From contig CAVYPM010000021.1 in the NCBI GenBank assembly GCA_963770375.1, forward strand, positions 124,001-188,000: DNA of 64,000 bases, in the 5' to 3' direction. The translations under genes and the position numbers were made by a program. Each line of letters starts with the position of its first letter. Position 1 is the first letter of the stretch. The notes below the pieces were generated by a model that ran no database searches, was not told where the DNA came from, and saw nothing but the letters and a program-made list of their open reading frames with translations. Below are positions 50,721 through 60,833 of this stretch, one piece after another. This DNA is from DASVBE01 sp963770375 (GTDB lineage: Bacteria > Actinomycetota > Actinomycetes > Streptosporangiales > Streptosporangiaceae).

Positions 50721-51818
50721 TTACCTCGACGTCTGCAGGACCGCGCCGCTGGCCGCCCTGGCCACCGCGAAGCCCGGCTTGATGATCGTGTTGATGATCG
50801 CCAGCCGTTCGTCGAACGGCGCGAACGCGCTCTTCATCGCGTTGATCGTGAGCCACTCCACGTCGGACCAGCCGTACCCGAACGCCTCGGACAGCACGGC
50901 GAACTCCGAGGACAGCGTGACGCCGCTCATCAGCCGGTTGTCGGTGTTGACCGTGACCCGGAAGGACAGCTGGCGCAGCAGCCGGATCGGGTGCGCCTCG
51001 ATCGAGGCGGCCGCGCCGGTCTGCACGTTGGACGTCGGGCACATCTCCAGCGGGATCCGCCGGTCGCGCACGTAGCTGGCCAGCCGGCCGAGGGACAGCG
51101 TGCCCTCAGGGCCGATATTGATGTCGTCGATGATCCGGACCCCGTGGCCGAGCCGCTCGGCGCCGCACCACTGCAGCGCCTCCCAGATCGACGGCAGCCC
51201 GAACCCCTCGCCGGCGTGGATCGTGATGTGGAAGTTCTCCCTGGCCACGTACTGGAACGCGTCCAGGTGCCGGCTCGGCGGGCTGCCCGCCTCGGCGCCG
51301 GCGATGTCGAAGCCGACCACGCCCTCGTCGCGGTGCCGCACCGCCAGCTCGGCGATCTCCAGCGAGCGGGCCGCCGTGCGCATCGCGGTGAGCAGCGCGT
51401 ACACGGTGATCCGCCGCCCGGCGGAGCCGCGCCGGAAGCCCTCGAGCACGGCCTCTGTCACCTGGTCCAGGCTCAGCCCGCGGCTGACGTGCAGCTCGGG
51501 GGCGAACCTGACCTCGGCGTAGGTCACCCCGTCGTCGGCCAGGTCCTCGGCGCATTCCTGGGCCACCCGGATCAGCGCGTCCCTGGTCTGCATCACGCCG
51601 ACGGTGTGCCGGAACGCCTGCAGGTACAGCTCCAGGTTGCCGTGCGTGGCCGGGCCGGCCAGCGCCTGGGCCAGCTCGCCGGGGTCGGTGGTGGGCAGGC
51701 CGGAGTAGCCGGTCTCGCGGGCCAGGTCGATGATGGTCGCCGGGCGCAGCCCGCCGTCCAGGTGATCGTGCAGCAGAACCTTGGGCACCGCGCGCAGCTG
51801 ATCGATGGTCAGGGACAC
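50721..51818 (-). CDS. add: Adenosine deaminase
   Basis: A 365-residue amidohydrolase: H-D-H-L-D-G-G-L-R-P (zinc His pair), T-I-H-A-G-E-G (zinc His and catalytic Glu), L-G-H-G-V, M-C-P-T-S-N, and V-N-T-D-N-R-L-M-S in place of the common N-T-D-D-P. The metal Asp is present. It converts (deoxy)adenosine to (deoxy)inosine. The GTG at 51818 lies about six bases after GATAAT, a -10 box, so the message is probably leaderless and this is the first gene of the add-deoC-aldh-aldh operon. Confidence 0.92.
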   Translation of the reverse strand: MSLTIDQLRAVPKVLLHDHLDGGLRPATIIDLARETGYSGLPTTDPGELAQALAGPATHGNLELYLQAFRHTVGVMQTRDALIRVAQECAEDLADDGVTYAEVRFAPELHVSRGLSLDQVTEAVLEGFRRGSAGRRITVYALLTAMRTAARSLEIAELAVRHRDEGVVGFDIAGAEAGSPPSRHLDAFQYVARENFHITIHAGEGFGLPSIWEALQWCGAERLGHGVRIIDDINIGPEGTLSLGRLASYVRDRRIPLEMCPTSNVQTGAAASIEAHPIRLLRQLSFRVTVNTDNRLMSGVTLSSEFAVLSEAFGYGWSDVEWLTINAMKSAFAPFDERLAIINTIIKPGFAVARAASGAVLQTSR

Positions 51819-51931
51819 CCCGTCATTATCGCCCCGCGGGCCCGGGTGCAATCGCCTGCGGGCCGCGCCGCCGTCAGCGCGCGGGCCGGCAGCCGGTGGC
51901 TCCCCGGCTGCCGGCCGGCCTGCGCCGCCGG

Positions 51932-52402
51932 CTACCGGCCGGCCAGCACGCTCGCCGGGCGCACCGAGCTGCCCCGGCCCATCGCGAGCGCGCCGTAGGC
52001 CAGCACCATAGCCGCGCCCATGACGGGGTAGAAGCCCCAGCCGAAGTCGCCCAGGTGCACCAGCATCCTGGTCACCAGCAGCGCGCCCACCGCCAGCGCG
52101 GTGAACAGCTCGAGCGTGGCCCAGGCCACCGGCAGGTGCGGCACCCGGGGCGGGGCGAGGCGGCTGTAGATCAGCTCGGCCAGCAGCACGATGACCAGCA
52201 CCACCGCGGCCCTCCCGAGATAGCCGCCGGGCCCGCCGAGCACGTTGCGGTCAAGGCCGGAGGATGCCGTCACCTCGCCGTGCACCACGATCCACGGGTC
52301 GGCCTCGTGATACCAGGGGAACGCCAGCATGCCGATCAGCAGCACTATGCCCGCACCCGCGGTAAGCAGCTCCGGGGGAGCGAAGCGCCGGATCGAAGTC
52401 AT
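51932..52402 (-). CDS. Hypothetical four-helix membrane protein
   Basis: A 156-residue integral membrane protein of unknown family with four helices (about residues 15-30, 63-80, 93-112, 125-143) and one outer loop (H-E-A-D-P-W-I-V-V-H-G). It lies within the salvage cluster and has its own upstream region with a perfect palindrome GATCGGTACCGATC at 52440-52453. It may be a transport or sensing accessory, but there is no direct evidence. Confidence 0.65.
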   Translation of the reverse strand: MTSIRRFAPPELLTAGAGIVLLIGMLAFPWYHEADPWIVVHGEVTASSGLDRNVLGGPGGYLGRAAVVLVIVLLAELIYSRLAPPRVPHLPVAWATLELFTALAVGALLVTRMLVHLGDFGWGFYPVMGAAMVLAYGALAMGRGSSVRPASVLAGR

Positions 52403-52439
52403 GCGCTGCCTATCTTGTGCCGGTGGCGCCGGAGGCCCT

Positions 52440-52488
52440 GATCGGTACCGATCCTGCGCCGGGCCGGTTGCAGCGGCGTTGCAGCGGC
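52440..52488. promoter_or_regulatory. 14-bp palindrome and 11-bp tandem repeat upstream of membrane protein gene
   Basis: GATCGGTACCGATC at 52440-52453 is a perfect palindrome, 38 bases upstream of the start at 52402. Next to it GTTGCAGCGGC is repeated exactly at 52467-52477 and 52478-52488, just after the deoA stop. The palindrome is a good repressor-site candidate. Confidence 0.5.
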
Positions 52489-52489
52489 G

Positions 52490-53777
<1,288 letters not shown>

Positions 53778-53785
<8 letters not shown>

Positions 53786-54209
53786 GCTGGCCCTCCGGCT
53801 GGTCCCGCCGCTCGGCCAGGTCGGTCCCGGAGAACGCGTCGGGCAGCAGCTCGGCCAGCCGCCGCGGCGCGGCCCCGGCCTCGGGCCCGCCGTCCACCAC
53901 CAGGTCAGGGCCGCCGGCCTCGAGCAGCAGCTGCCGGCACCGGCCGCAGGGCACCAGCGGCCGGCCGTCCCCGGCCACCACGCTGACCGCGGTGAGCCGC
54001 CCGCCGCCGGTCGCGTGCAGCGCGGAGACCAGGCCGCATTCGGCGCACAGGGTCAGCCCGAACGACGCGTTCTCCACGTTGCAGCCGGTCACGACCCGCC
54101 CGTCGGCGGCCTGGCCGGCCGCTCCCACGTGCAGCCGCGAATACGGCGCGTACCCACGGGCAGCGGCGGCCGTGGCCGCGGCGCGCAGTGCTGGCCAGTC
54201 GATGAGCAT
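53778..54209 (-). CDS. cdd: Cytidine deaminase
   Basis: A 143-residue homotetrameric-type cytidine deaminase. N-V-E-N-A-S-F-G-L-T-L-C-A-E holds zinc Cys55 and catalytic Glu57; P-C-G-R-C supplies Cys88 and Cys91. A-Y-P-Y-S-type substrate loop appears as Y-A-P-Y-S-R-L-H-V-G-A. It converts cytidine/deoxycytidine to uridine forms, feeding DeoA and Upp. I chose the ATG at 54209; the upstream extension is not conserved. The C-terminal 40 residues are longer than usual. Confidence 0.93.
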
Positions 54210-54509
54210 CCGGTCCTCCGTCACGGAAAGAAATTCAGCGGTCAGCCGGTGGCGCGGGGGGCCGGTTTTCCCCGGCCTTGTACCGGTCTTCCCGCAATCC
54301 GCGCAGCGCATTACGACACGCCGTGATCTCGATTCGGTTGCAGCCGTTTTTGCTCAGCCGGCGGCGCTTCTCCCGCGGCGCCAACCCGGCTAGCATCCGG
54401 TAAATCCCAGAGGGGGCAATCGGAACTTCCCGCCCTGGTCGCGAGGGCTGCGCGTAAACGCGCCGTCTTACAAGGGCGGCCTCCGGCCGCCGTTGCAGAG
54501 GAGGCAACC
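54210..54509. other. Divergent promoter region between cdd and the nucleoside transporter
   Basis: About 300 bases separating the cdd-deoA operon from the BMP lipoprotein gene. Contains a GC hairpin (GGCGGCC/GGCCGCC, about 54475-54492) just before the GAGGAGG ribosome binding site of the lipoprotein gene, and AT-richer patches at 54290-54350 and 54400-54415 that may hold promoters. No gene-like frame. Confidence 0.4.
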
Positions 54510-55631
54510 GTGAGAGCAAGACTCGCGTGCATCGCCGGCCTGTCGGCCGTTGCGTTGCTCGCCGCCGCGTGCGGCTCGAGCGGCGGAGGCGGTGGCGGCA
54601 GCACCCCGAGCAGCGGCTCGGGCGGCTCGTCCAGCAGCGCACCCGCCGCCGCGTTCAAGGCCTGCCTGGTGTCCGACACCGGCACGGTCAACGACAAGTC
54701 GTTCAACCAGTCGGCCTACGCCGGCGCGACCGAGGCGGCCACGGCCAGCGGCGGCACCATCACCGCCCAGTTCCTGCCGTCGGCCTCGCCGACCGACTAC
54801 GCGCCGAACATCACCTCGTTCATCAACCAGAAGTGCGGGATCATCGTCACCGTCGGCTTCCTGATGGGCGACGCGACCCAGAAGGCGGCGCAGGCGAACC
54901 CGGACCAGAAGTTCGCGATCGTCGACTTCAGCTACGACCCGCCGGTGGACAACGTGAACGCGCTGCTGTTCAACACGGTCGAGGACGGCTTCCAGGCCGG
55001 TTACCTGGCCGCGGCGATGAGCAAGACCGGCAAGGTGGCGACGTTCGGCGGCCAGAAGCTGCCCACGGTGACCATCTACATGGACGGCTTCTACGACGGC
55101 GTGCAGTACTACAACCAGAAGAAGCACAAGAACGTGCAGGTGCTGGGCTGGAACGAGAAGACCCAGAACGGCAGCTTCACCGGCAACTTCACTGACCTGA
55201 CCGCCGGCCAGCGGCTGACCACCACGTTCATCAGCGAGGGCGCGGACATCATCTTCCCGGTCGCCGGCAACGTCGGCCTGGGCGCGGCCAAGGCCGTGCA
55301 GACCGCGGATGCCGCCGCGGGCACCCAGAAGGTCAACATGATGTGGGTGGACACCGACGGCTGCGTCAGCGTCCCGCAGTACTGCAAGTACTTCATCACC
55401 AGCGTGAACAAGGGCATCACAGTCGCGGTGAAGACCGCCGTGCTGGCCGCCCAGAAGGGCGACTTCAAGGGCGGCAACTACATCGGCACGCTGGCCAATG
55501 ACGGTGTCGGGCTGGCCCCGTTCCACGACTTCGACAGCAAGATCCCGGCCTCGGTCAAGGCCGAGCTGGACCAGATCAAGGCCGACATCATCAGTGGCAA
55601 GATTAAGCCTGCTACGAAGAGCCCGGCGTAA
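54510..55631 (+). CDS. BMP family nucleoside-binding lipoprotein of ABC importer
   Basis: A 373-residue lipoprotein. Signal peptide with lipobox L-A-A-A-C (Cys21), then a Gly/Ser linker, then the BMP/PnrA fold: L-V-S-D-T-G-T-V-N-D-K-S-F-N-Q-S, F-A-I-V-D-F-S-Y near residue 135, N-T-V-E-D-G-F-Q-A-G-Y-L-A-A, V-A-T-F-G-G-Q-K, and I-F-P-V-A-G-N-V-G-L-G. BMP proteins bind purine and pyrimidine nucleosides outside the membrane. GTG start with GAGGAGG. Followed by a very strong hairpin before the ATPase gene. Confidence 0.92.
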   Translation: MRARLACIAGLSAVALLAAACGSSGGGGGGSTPSSGSGGSSSSAPAAAFKACLVSDTGTVNDKSFNQSAYAGATEAATASGGTITAQFLPSASPTDYAPNITSFINQKCGIIVTVGFLMGDATQKAAQANPDQKFAIVDFSYDPPVDNVNALLFNTVEDGFQAGYLAAAMSKTGKVATFGGQKLPTVTIYMDGFYDGVQYYNQKKHKNVQVLGWNEKTQNGSFTGNFTDLTAGQRLTTTFISEGADIIFPVAGNVGLGAAKAVQTADAAAGTQKVNMMWVDTDGCVSVPQYCKYFITSVNKGITVAVKTAVLAAQKGDFKGGNYIGTLANDGVGLAPFHDFDSKIPASVKAELDQIKADIISGKIKPATKSPA

Positions 55632-55644
55632 GCATCACAGCCAC

Positions 55645-55683
55645 CCTGCGGCCCCGGGCGCCTCTGGCGCCCGGGGCCGCAGG
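55645..55683 (+). terminator. 18-bp perfect hairpin between binding protein and ATPase genes
   Basis: 55645-55662 pairs with 55666-55683 (18 bp, loop TCT). It lies 14 bases after the lipoprotein stop and 68 before the ATPase start. Likely a partial terminator or mRNA-stabilising stem that yields more binding protein than membrane components. Confidence 0.75.
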
Positions 55684-55751
55684 ACGGCCTGGGCCGGGGC
55701 CCGCGCGGCCCGGTCCGGTGAGCCGACTGCGTTCGCGAAGGAGCTGCTGCC

Positions 55752-57395
55752 GTGAAGCTTGAGCTGGCCGGCATCACCAAGCGTTTCGGCAGCCTGGTGG
55801 CCAACGATCACATTGACCTGACGGTCGAGCCCGGCGAGATCCGCGCCCTGCTGGGCGAGAACGGGGCCGGCAAATCGACCCTGATGAACATCCTGTACGG
55901 GCTGACTCAGCCCGACGAGGGCGAGATCCGGGTGGACGGCAAGCCGATCTCGATCCGCTCCCCCAAAGACGCCATCGCCGCCAAGATCGGCATGGTGCAC
56001 CAGCACTTCATGCTCGTCCCGGTGTTCACCGTGGCCGAGAACGTGACCCTGGGCCAGGAGCCCACCCGCCGCCTCGGCCTGCTCGACCGGCGGCGGGCCC
56101 GGTCCGAGGTGCGGAACCTGTCCCAGCAGTTCGGACTCGACGTCGACCCGGACGCGGTGGTCGAGGAACTCCCCGTCGGCATCCAGCAGCGGGTCGAGAT
56201 CATCAAGGCGCTGATGCGCGAGGCCAGCGTCCTGATCCTGGACGAGCCGACCGCGGTGCTCACCCCCGGCGAGACCGAGGACCTCTTCCGCATCATGCGC
56301 GACCTCCGCGCGGACGGCCGCTCCATCGTCTTCATCTCGCACAAGCTCAAGGAAGTCCAGGCCATCGCCGACCGGATCACGGTGATCCGGCAGGGCAAGG
56401 TGGTCGGCGAGCGCGGCCCGGAGTGCACCGACGCGGAGCTGGCCGCGCTCATGGTCGGCCGCAACGTGCAGCTGCGGGTCAGCAAGGACGAGGCCAGCCC
56501 CGGCGACGTGCGGCTCGCCGTGCGGGACCTGACCGTGCCCGGCGACACCGGCCGGTCCGCGGTGGAGGGGATCTCCTTCGAGGTCAGGGCCGGGGAGATC
56601 CTCGGCGTCGCCGGCGTGCAGGGCAACGGGCAGACCGAGCTGTGCGAGGCTCTGATGGGCCTGCGGCCGTCGTCCGGCACGGTCATCCTTGGTGACCACG
56701 ACATCAGCGCGGACACGCCGCACGCCAGACTCCAGGCCGGCATCGGTTACATCCCCGAGGACCGCCAGGAAGACGGCCTGGTCGGGGACTTCCCGGTGGC
56801 CGACAACCTGATCCTGGACGTCTACGACCAGCCGCCGTTCGCCCGCGGGATCGCGCTGAACCTGGACCAGATCCGGGCCACCGCCACCGCCCGGGTGCCC
56901 GAGTTCGACATCCGCACGGCGTCCATCGCCGCCCGGGTGGCCTCGCTGTCCGGCGGCAACCAGCAGAAGGTCATCCTGGCCCGGGAGATCGGCCGGGAAC
57001 TGCGCGTGCTGCTGGCCAGCCAGCCCACCCGCGGCCTGGACGTCGGCTCGATCGAGTTCGTGCACCGGCGCATCGTCGAGCAGCGCGACCGGGGCCTGGC
57101 CGTCATCCTCGTGTCCTCGGAACTGGACGAGATCTACGCGCTCGCCGACCGGATCGCGGTGATGTACGAGGGGAAGATCACCGGGTTCCGGCCGCCGACG
57201 GTCTCGATCGAGGAACTTGGCCTGCTGATGACGGGCGCGAGCACTGATACGGACGACGGTGACGCCGCGGCGGGCCCGGTGGCCCAGGCCGGCCCGCTGG
57301 ATGCGGTGGGCGGCACCACCGGGGCCGAGAACCCGGGCAGCCCGGCCGCCGAAGCCGGTGATACCGGGCAGCCGGGCCAGGAGGAGCCGTCATGA
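55752..57395 (+). CDS. Nucleoside ABC importer, double ATPase (NupO/YufO type)
   Basis: A 547-residue ATPase with two ABC domains. Domain 1: Walker A G-E-N-G-A-G-K-S-T, signature L-P-V-G-I-Q-Q-R-V-E-I, Walker B V-L-I-L-D-E-P-T-A-V-L. Domain 2: degenerate Walker A G-V-Q-G-N-G-Q-T-E, signature L-S-G-G-N-Q-Q-K-V, and a Walker B with S-Q-P-T-R-G-L-D in place of D-E. So one site is probably catalytic, as in other sugar/nucleoside ATPases of this class. Acidic/Gly-rich tail about 45 residues. Coupled to the permease by ATGA overlap. Confidence 0.93.
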   Translation: MKLELAGITKRFGSLVANDHIDLTVEPGEIRALLGENGAGKSTLMNILYGLTQPDEGEIRVDGKPISIRSPKDAIAAKIGMVHQHFMLVPVFTVAENVTLGQEPTRRLGLLDRRRARSEVRNLSQQFGLDVDPDAVVEELPVGIQQRVEIIKALMREASVLILDEPTAVLTPGETEDLFRIMRDLRADGRSIVFISHKLKEVQAIADRITVIRQGKVVGERGPECTDAELAALMVGRNVQLRVSKDEASPGDVRLAVRDLTVPGDTGRSAVEGISFEVRAGEILGVAGVQGNGQTELCEALMGLRPSSGTVILGDHDISADTPHARLQAGIGYIPEDRQEDGLVGDFPVADNLILDVYDQPPFARGIALNLDQIRATATARVPEFDIRTASIAARVASLSGGNQQKVILAREIGRELRVLLASQPTRGLDVGSIEFVHRRIVEQRDRGLAVILVSSELDEIYALADRIAVMYEGKITGFRPPTVSIEELGLLMTGASTDTDDGDAAAGPVAQAGPLDAVGGTTGAENPGSPAAEAGDTGQPGQEEPS

Positions 57396-58696
57396 GCGAA
57401 CCGCAGGGCGCCTGGCCGGCCTCTCCCCCGGCAGGCGGGGCCCCGCCCCCGGGTGAGCCGCCGGCCGGCGCCGGCCAGGCGCCGTCGTTCAGCCAGGCCA
57501 TCCTCAGCGCGATCCTGGACGGCAACCCGGTGGTGGTCACGATCCTGGCCATCATCGCCGCCGTGGTGCTCGGCGGCCTGCTGATCGCGTTCAGCGACCC
57601 CGTCGTGCTGCACGCGTGGAGCACGTTCTTCTCGAATCCGGGCGCGGCGATCAGCGCGGCCTGGGACGCGGCCGCGGCGGCGTACTCCGCGCTGATCGAG
57701 GGCTCGATCATCAACCCGCACACGGTCGCGGCCGCGTTCCACGGCGGCTCGGTCGGCGCGATCTTCTACCCGCTGTCGCAGACCTGCTCGGACGCCACCC
57801 CGCTGATCCTCACCGGCCTGTCGGTGGCGCTGGCCTTCCGGGCCGGCCTGTTCAACATCGGCGCCGCCGGGCAGTGGGTCGGCGGCGCGATCGTGGCCAC
57901 CTACCTCGGCTTCGGGGTCAGCCTGCCGCCCGTCATCCACGTCATCGTCTGCCTGATCGGCGGGTTCATCGGCGGCGCGGTGATCGGCTGGCTGGTCGGC
58001 GAGCTCAAGGCCAGGACCGGGGCGCACGAGGTGATCGTCACGATCATGCTCAACTACATCATGTACAACCTGCTGTCCTTCCTGCTCGGCACGCCGACCG
58101 CGCTGCAGCAGCCGGGGCAGTCCAACCTGATCAGCCCGCCGATCGCGGCCAACGCCGCGCTGCCGCACGTGGGCGGCCCGCCGCCGCAGGTCGACGCGGG
58201 TTTCCTGGTCGCGCTGGCGGCCGCGGCCGGGGTGTGGTGGCTGCTCACCCGGTCGACGATCGGGTTCCGGTTCCGCACCGTGGGCGCCAACGCGGGCGCG
58301 GCCCGCAGCGCCGGCATGAACGTCGAGCGCACCTGGGCCGACGCGATGCTGGTGGCCGGCGGCCTGGCCGGCCTGGCCGGCGCCGCGGTTATCCTCGGCC
58401 CGCTGCATCAGATCACCTTCAACAGCTACGGCACCTACGGCTTCGACGGCATCACGGTGGCGCTGCTCGGCCGCGGCACCCCGCTCGGCGTGGTGCTGGC
58501 CGCACTGCTGTTCGGCGCGCTGCACGCGGGCGGCATCAATATGGAGGCGGCCACCCAGGTGCCCTCCGACGTGGTCCAGGTGCTGCAGGGCCTGATCGTG
58601 CTGTTCGTCGCGGCCCCGCCGCTGATCAAGGTGATGTTCCGGCTGCGCCGGACCCGCGGCGCCGACCTGACCGTGTCGAAGGGGTGGAACGCATGA
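57392..58696 (+). CDS. Nucleoside ABC importer permease (NupP/YufP type)
   Basis: A 434-residue permease of the branched-chain/ribose superfamily (BPD_transp_2). About ten helices follow a Pro-rich N-terminal 40 residues; F-R-A-G-L-F-N-I-G-A-A-G-Q is the typical cytoplasmic-loop signature, and N-Y-I-M-Y-N and G-F-D-G-I-T-V-A-L-L-G-R-G-T-P-L-G are conserved. It is coupled to the ATPase upstream and to the second permease downstream by ATGA overlaps. Confidence 0.93.
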   Translation: MSEPQGAWPASPPAGGAPPPGEPPAGAGQAPSFSQAILSAILDGNPVVVTILAIIAAVVLGGLLIAFSDPVVLHAWSTFFSNPGAAISAAWDAAAAAYSALIEGSIINPHTVAAAFHGGSVGAIFYPLSQTCSDATPLILTGLSVALAFRAGLFNIGAAGQWVGGAIVATYLGFGVSLPPVIHVIVCLIGGFIGGAVIGWLVGELKARTGAHEVIVTIMLNYIMYNLLSFLLGTPTALQQPGQSNLISPPIAANAALPHVGGPPPQVDAGFLVALAAAAGVWWLLTRSTIGFRFRTVGANAGAARSAGMNVERTWADAMLVAGGLAGLAGAAVILGPLHQITFNSYGTYGFDGITVALLGRGTPLGVVLAALLFGALHAGGINMEAATQVPSDVVQVLQGLIVLFVAAPPLIKVMFRLRRTRGADLTVSKGWNA

Positions 58697-59962
58697 CGGC
58701 GCTGACCGCACCCACGCTGGCCCTGCCGGTCAGCGTGACCCGCCGGTACATCGCGGCCGGCTCGTTCATCCTGTTCGGCCTGATCGACATCCTGCTGTTC
58801 GGCCTGTTCGCCAAGCCGGGCGACGCCACCTTCGTGTTCACCGCGGGCGGCACGGCCCACGTGCCGGAACTGCCGCTGCCCGCCTCGACCGTGTGCTACG
58901 TGCTCGGCGCGGCGTCGATCCTGATCGGCGTGGCCCGCGCGGTCGTCGACCCGGGCAAGGTGTGGCGCCGGGTGAGCATCGGCGTGGTCCTGGTGTTCTT
59001 CGTGATCTCGCTGCTGTGCTGGGCCTACGCGGGCAGCGCGATCCCGCTGAACGTGGTGAACCTGCTGCAGAGCACGATGAACCTGTCCATCCCGCTGGTC
59101 CTCGGCGCGCTGGCGGGCTGCATGTGCGAGCGGTCCGGCGTGATCAACATCGCGATCGAGGGCCAGCTGCTGCTCGGCGCGTTCTCCGCCGCGGTGGTGG
59201 CCAGCGCGGTCGGCGGCCTGTGGCTCGGCCTGATCGCCGGGTCGCTGGCCGGCGGAGCTGCTCGGCCTGGTGCTGGCCTGGTTCGCGATCGCCTACCTGG
59301 TCGACCAGATCATCCTGGGCGTGGTGCTGAACGTGCTGGCCTCCGGGCTGACCGGCTACCTGAACGACCGGGTGCTGGTGCCCCGCCCGGACCTGAACAC
59401 CGGCAACACCTTCGGCGCGATCAAGATCCCGATCCTGGGCGACATCCCGATCATCGGCCCGATCTTCTTCGACTCGACGATCTTCCTGTACATCATGTAC
59501 GCGCTGATCATCCTGGTGCAGGTGGGCCTGTTCCGGACCCGCTGGGGCCTGCGGGTCCGCGCCGTCGGCGAGCACCCGACCGCGGCCGCCACGGTCGGCA
59601 TCCGGGTGCTGGCCACCCGGTACCGCAACGTGATCATGGGCGGCCTGATCGCGGGCATCGGCGGCGCCTACCTGACCGTCGGCTCGGTCGGCACGTTCAG
59701 CAAGGACATGTCCTCGGGCCTCGGCTACATCGCCCTGGCCGCGATGATCTTCGGCCGGTGGACACCGCTCGGCGCGACCGCGGCGGCACTGCTGTTCGGC
59801 TTCGCCAACTCGCTGCAGTCCACGCTGTCCACCATCAACGTGCCGATCCCGTCCTACATCCTGCTGATGGCCCCGTACGTGGCCACGATCATCGCGGTGG
59901 CCGGGCTGGTCGGCCGGGTCCGGGCGCCGGCCGCCGACGGCCAGCCGTACGTAAGGGCGTGA
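58693..59962 (+). CDS. Nucleoside ABC importer permease (NupQ/YufQ type), frame broken near 59253
   Basis: The first frame from 58693 gives helices and the signature C-E-R-S-G-V-I-N-I-A-I-E-G-Q-L-L-L-G-A-F. At about 59251-59256 one extra base in G-G-C-G-G-A shifts the frame; the second frame continues L-L-G-L-V-L-A-W-F-A-I-A-Y-L-V-D-Q-I-I-L-G and ends at 59962 with a normal permease tail (F-S-K-D-M-S-S-G-L-G-Y-I-A-L-A-A-M-I-F-G). Joined length is about 422 residues. It forms the channel with NupP. ATGA and GTGA overlaps tie it to its neighbours. Confidence 0.85.
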
Positions 59963-60798
59963 CCGTGGACCCGGACAGCGCCAGCCCGTATCGCGCCGCC
60001 GCGGCCAGCGCGGCCCAGCTGGCCGCGCGGACCGGTCAGGACCGGCACGACGCCGCGGTGGTGCTCGGCTCCGGCTGGGCGCCCGCGGCCGACGCGATCG
60101 GCCCGGCGCAGGCCGAGGTGCCCCTGGCCGACCTGGGCGGGTTCGCCCCGCCCACGGTGCCCGGGCACACCCCGGCGGTCCGCTCGCTGGCCGTGGGCGG
60201 CCTGCGGGTGCTGGTCTTCCTGGGCCGGACGCACCTGTACGAGGGCCACCCGGTCGAGGTGATCGTGCACGGCGTGCGGACCGCGGTGGCCGCGGGCTGC
60301 CGCACGGTCGTGCTCACCAACGCGGCGGGCGGGATCAGGGCGGGCTACCAGGTCGGCCAGCCGGTGCTGATCCGCGACCACCTGAACCTGACCGCCCGGT
60401 CGCCGCTGTCCGGCGCGTCGCCGCCGGAGGGCTACCCGCCGCGCTTCGTGGACCTGACCGACCTGTACTCCGCGCGGCTCCGCGGCCTGGCCCGCGAGGC
60501 CGACCCCAGCCTGGCCGAGGGCGTGTACGCGGCGCTGCCAGGCCCGCACTACGAGACCCCGGCCGAGATCCAGATGCTGCGGACCCTGGGCGCCGACCTG
60601 GTCGGCATGTCCACCGCCCTGGAGGCCATCGCCGCCCGCCACCTCGGCGCCGAGGTCCTCGCGGTGTCCCTGGTCACCAACCTGGCCGCGGGCCTCGGCG
60701 AGGGCGCCCTGGACCACGCCGAGGTCGTGGAGGCCGGCCGTCTGGCCGCCACCCGCATGGGCACCCTGCTGGCCACGCTCCTGCCCCGGGTCGCCTAG
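59959..60798 (+). CDS. punA: Purine-nucleoside phosphorylase (trimeric type)
   Basis: A 279-residue PNP: V-V-L-G-S-G-W-A-P-A-A-D (phosphate loop), V-P-G-H-T-P-A-V, T-H-L-Y-E-G-H-P, L-T-N-A-A-G-G-I, and A-L-P-G-P-H-Y-E-T-P-A-E then V-G-M-S-T, with Glu in the base pocket and the Asn of V-T-N. It releases guanine/hypoxanthine and (deoxy)ribose-1-phosphate. The GTG at 59959 overlaps the permease stop (GTGA). The long upstream open frame in the same phase belongs to the permease genes and is not part of it. Confidence 0.92.
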   Translation: MTVDPDSASPYRAAAASAAQLAARTGQDRHDAAVVLGSGWAPAADAIGPAQAEVPLADLGGFAPPTVPGHTPAVRSLAVGGLRVLVFLGRTHLYEGHPVEVIVHGVRTAVAAGCRTVVLTNAAGGIRAGYQVGQPVLIRDHLNLTARSPLSGASPPEGYPPRFVDLTDLYSARLRGLAREADPSLAEGVYAALPGPHYETPAEIQMLRTLGADLVGMSTALEAIAARHLGAEVLAVSLVTNLAAGLGEGALDHAEVVEAGRLAATRMGTLLATLLPRVA

Positions 60799-60833
60799 CG
60801 TGCCAGGCCGACCGGTCCGCCCTCCGGGACCAG

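Noticed and set aside
54235..54706. Short minus-strand frames between cdd and the lipoprotein gene
   Set aside because: They overlap the promoter and signal-peptide region of the lipoprotein gene and show no conserved pattern.
57616..60798. An apparent 1060-residue fusion ending in purine nucleoside phosphorylase
   Set aside because: The frame runs through an off-frame part of two permease genes because of a frame break at about 59253; PNP starts at its own GTGA overlap.
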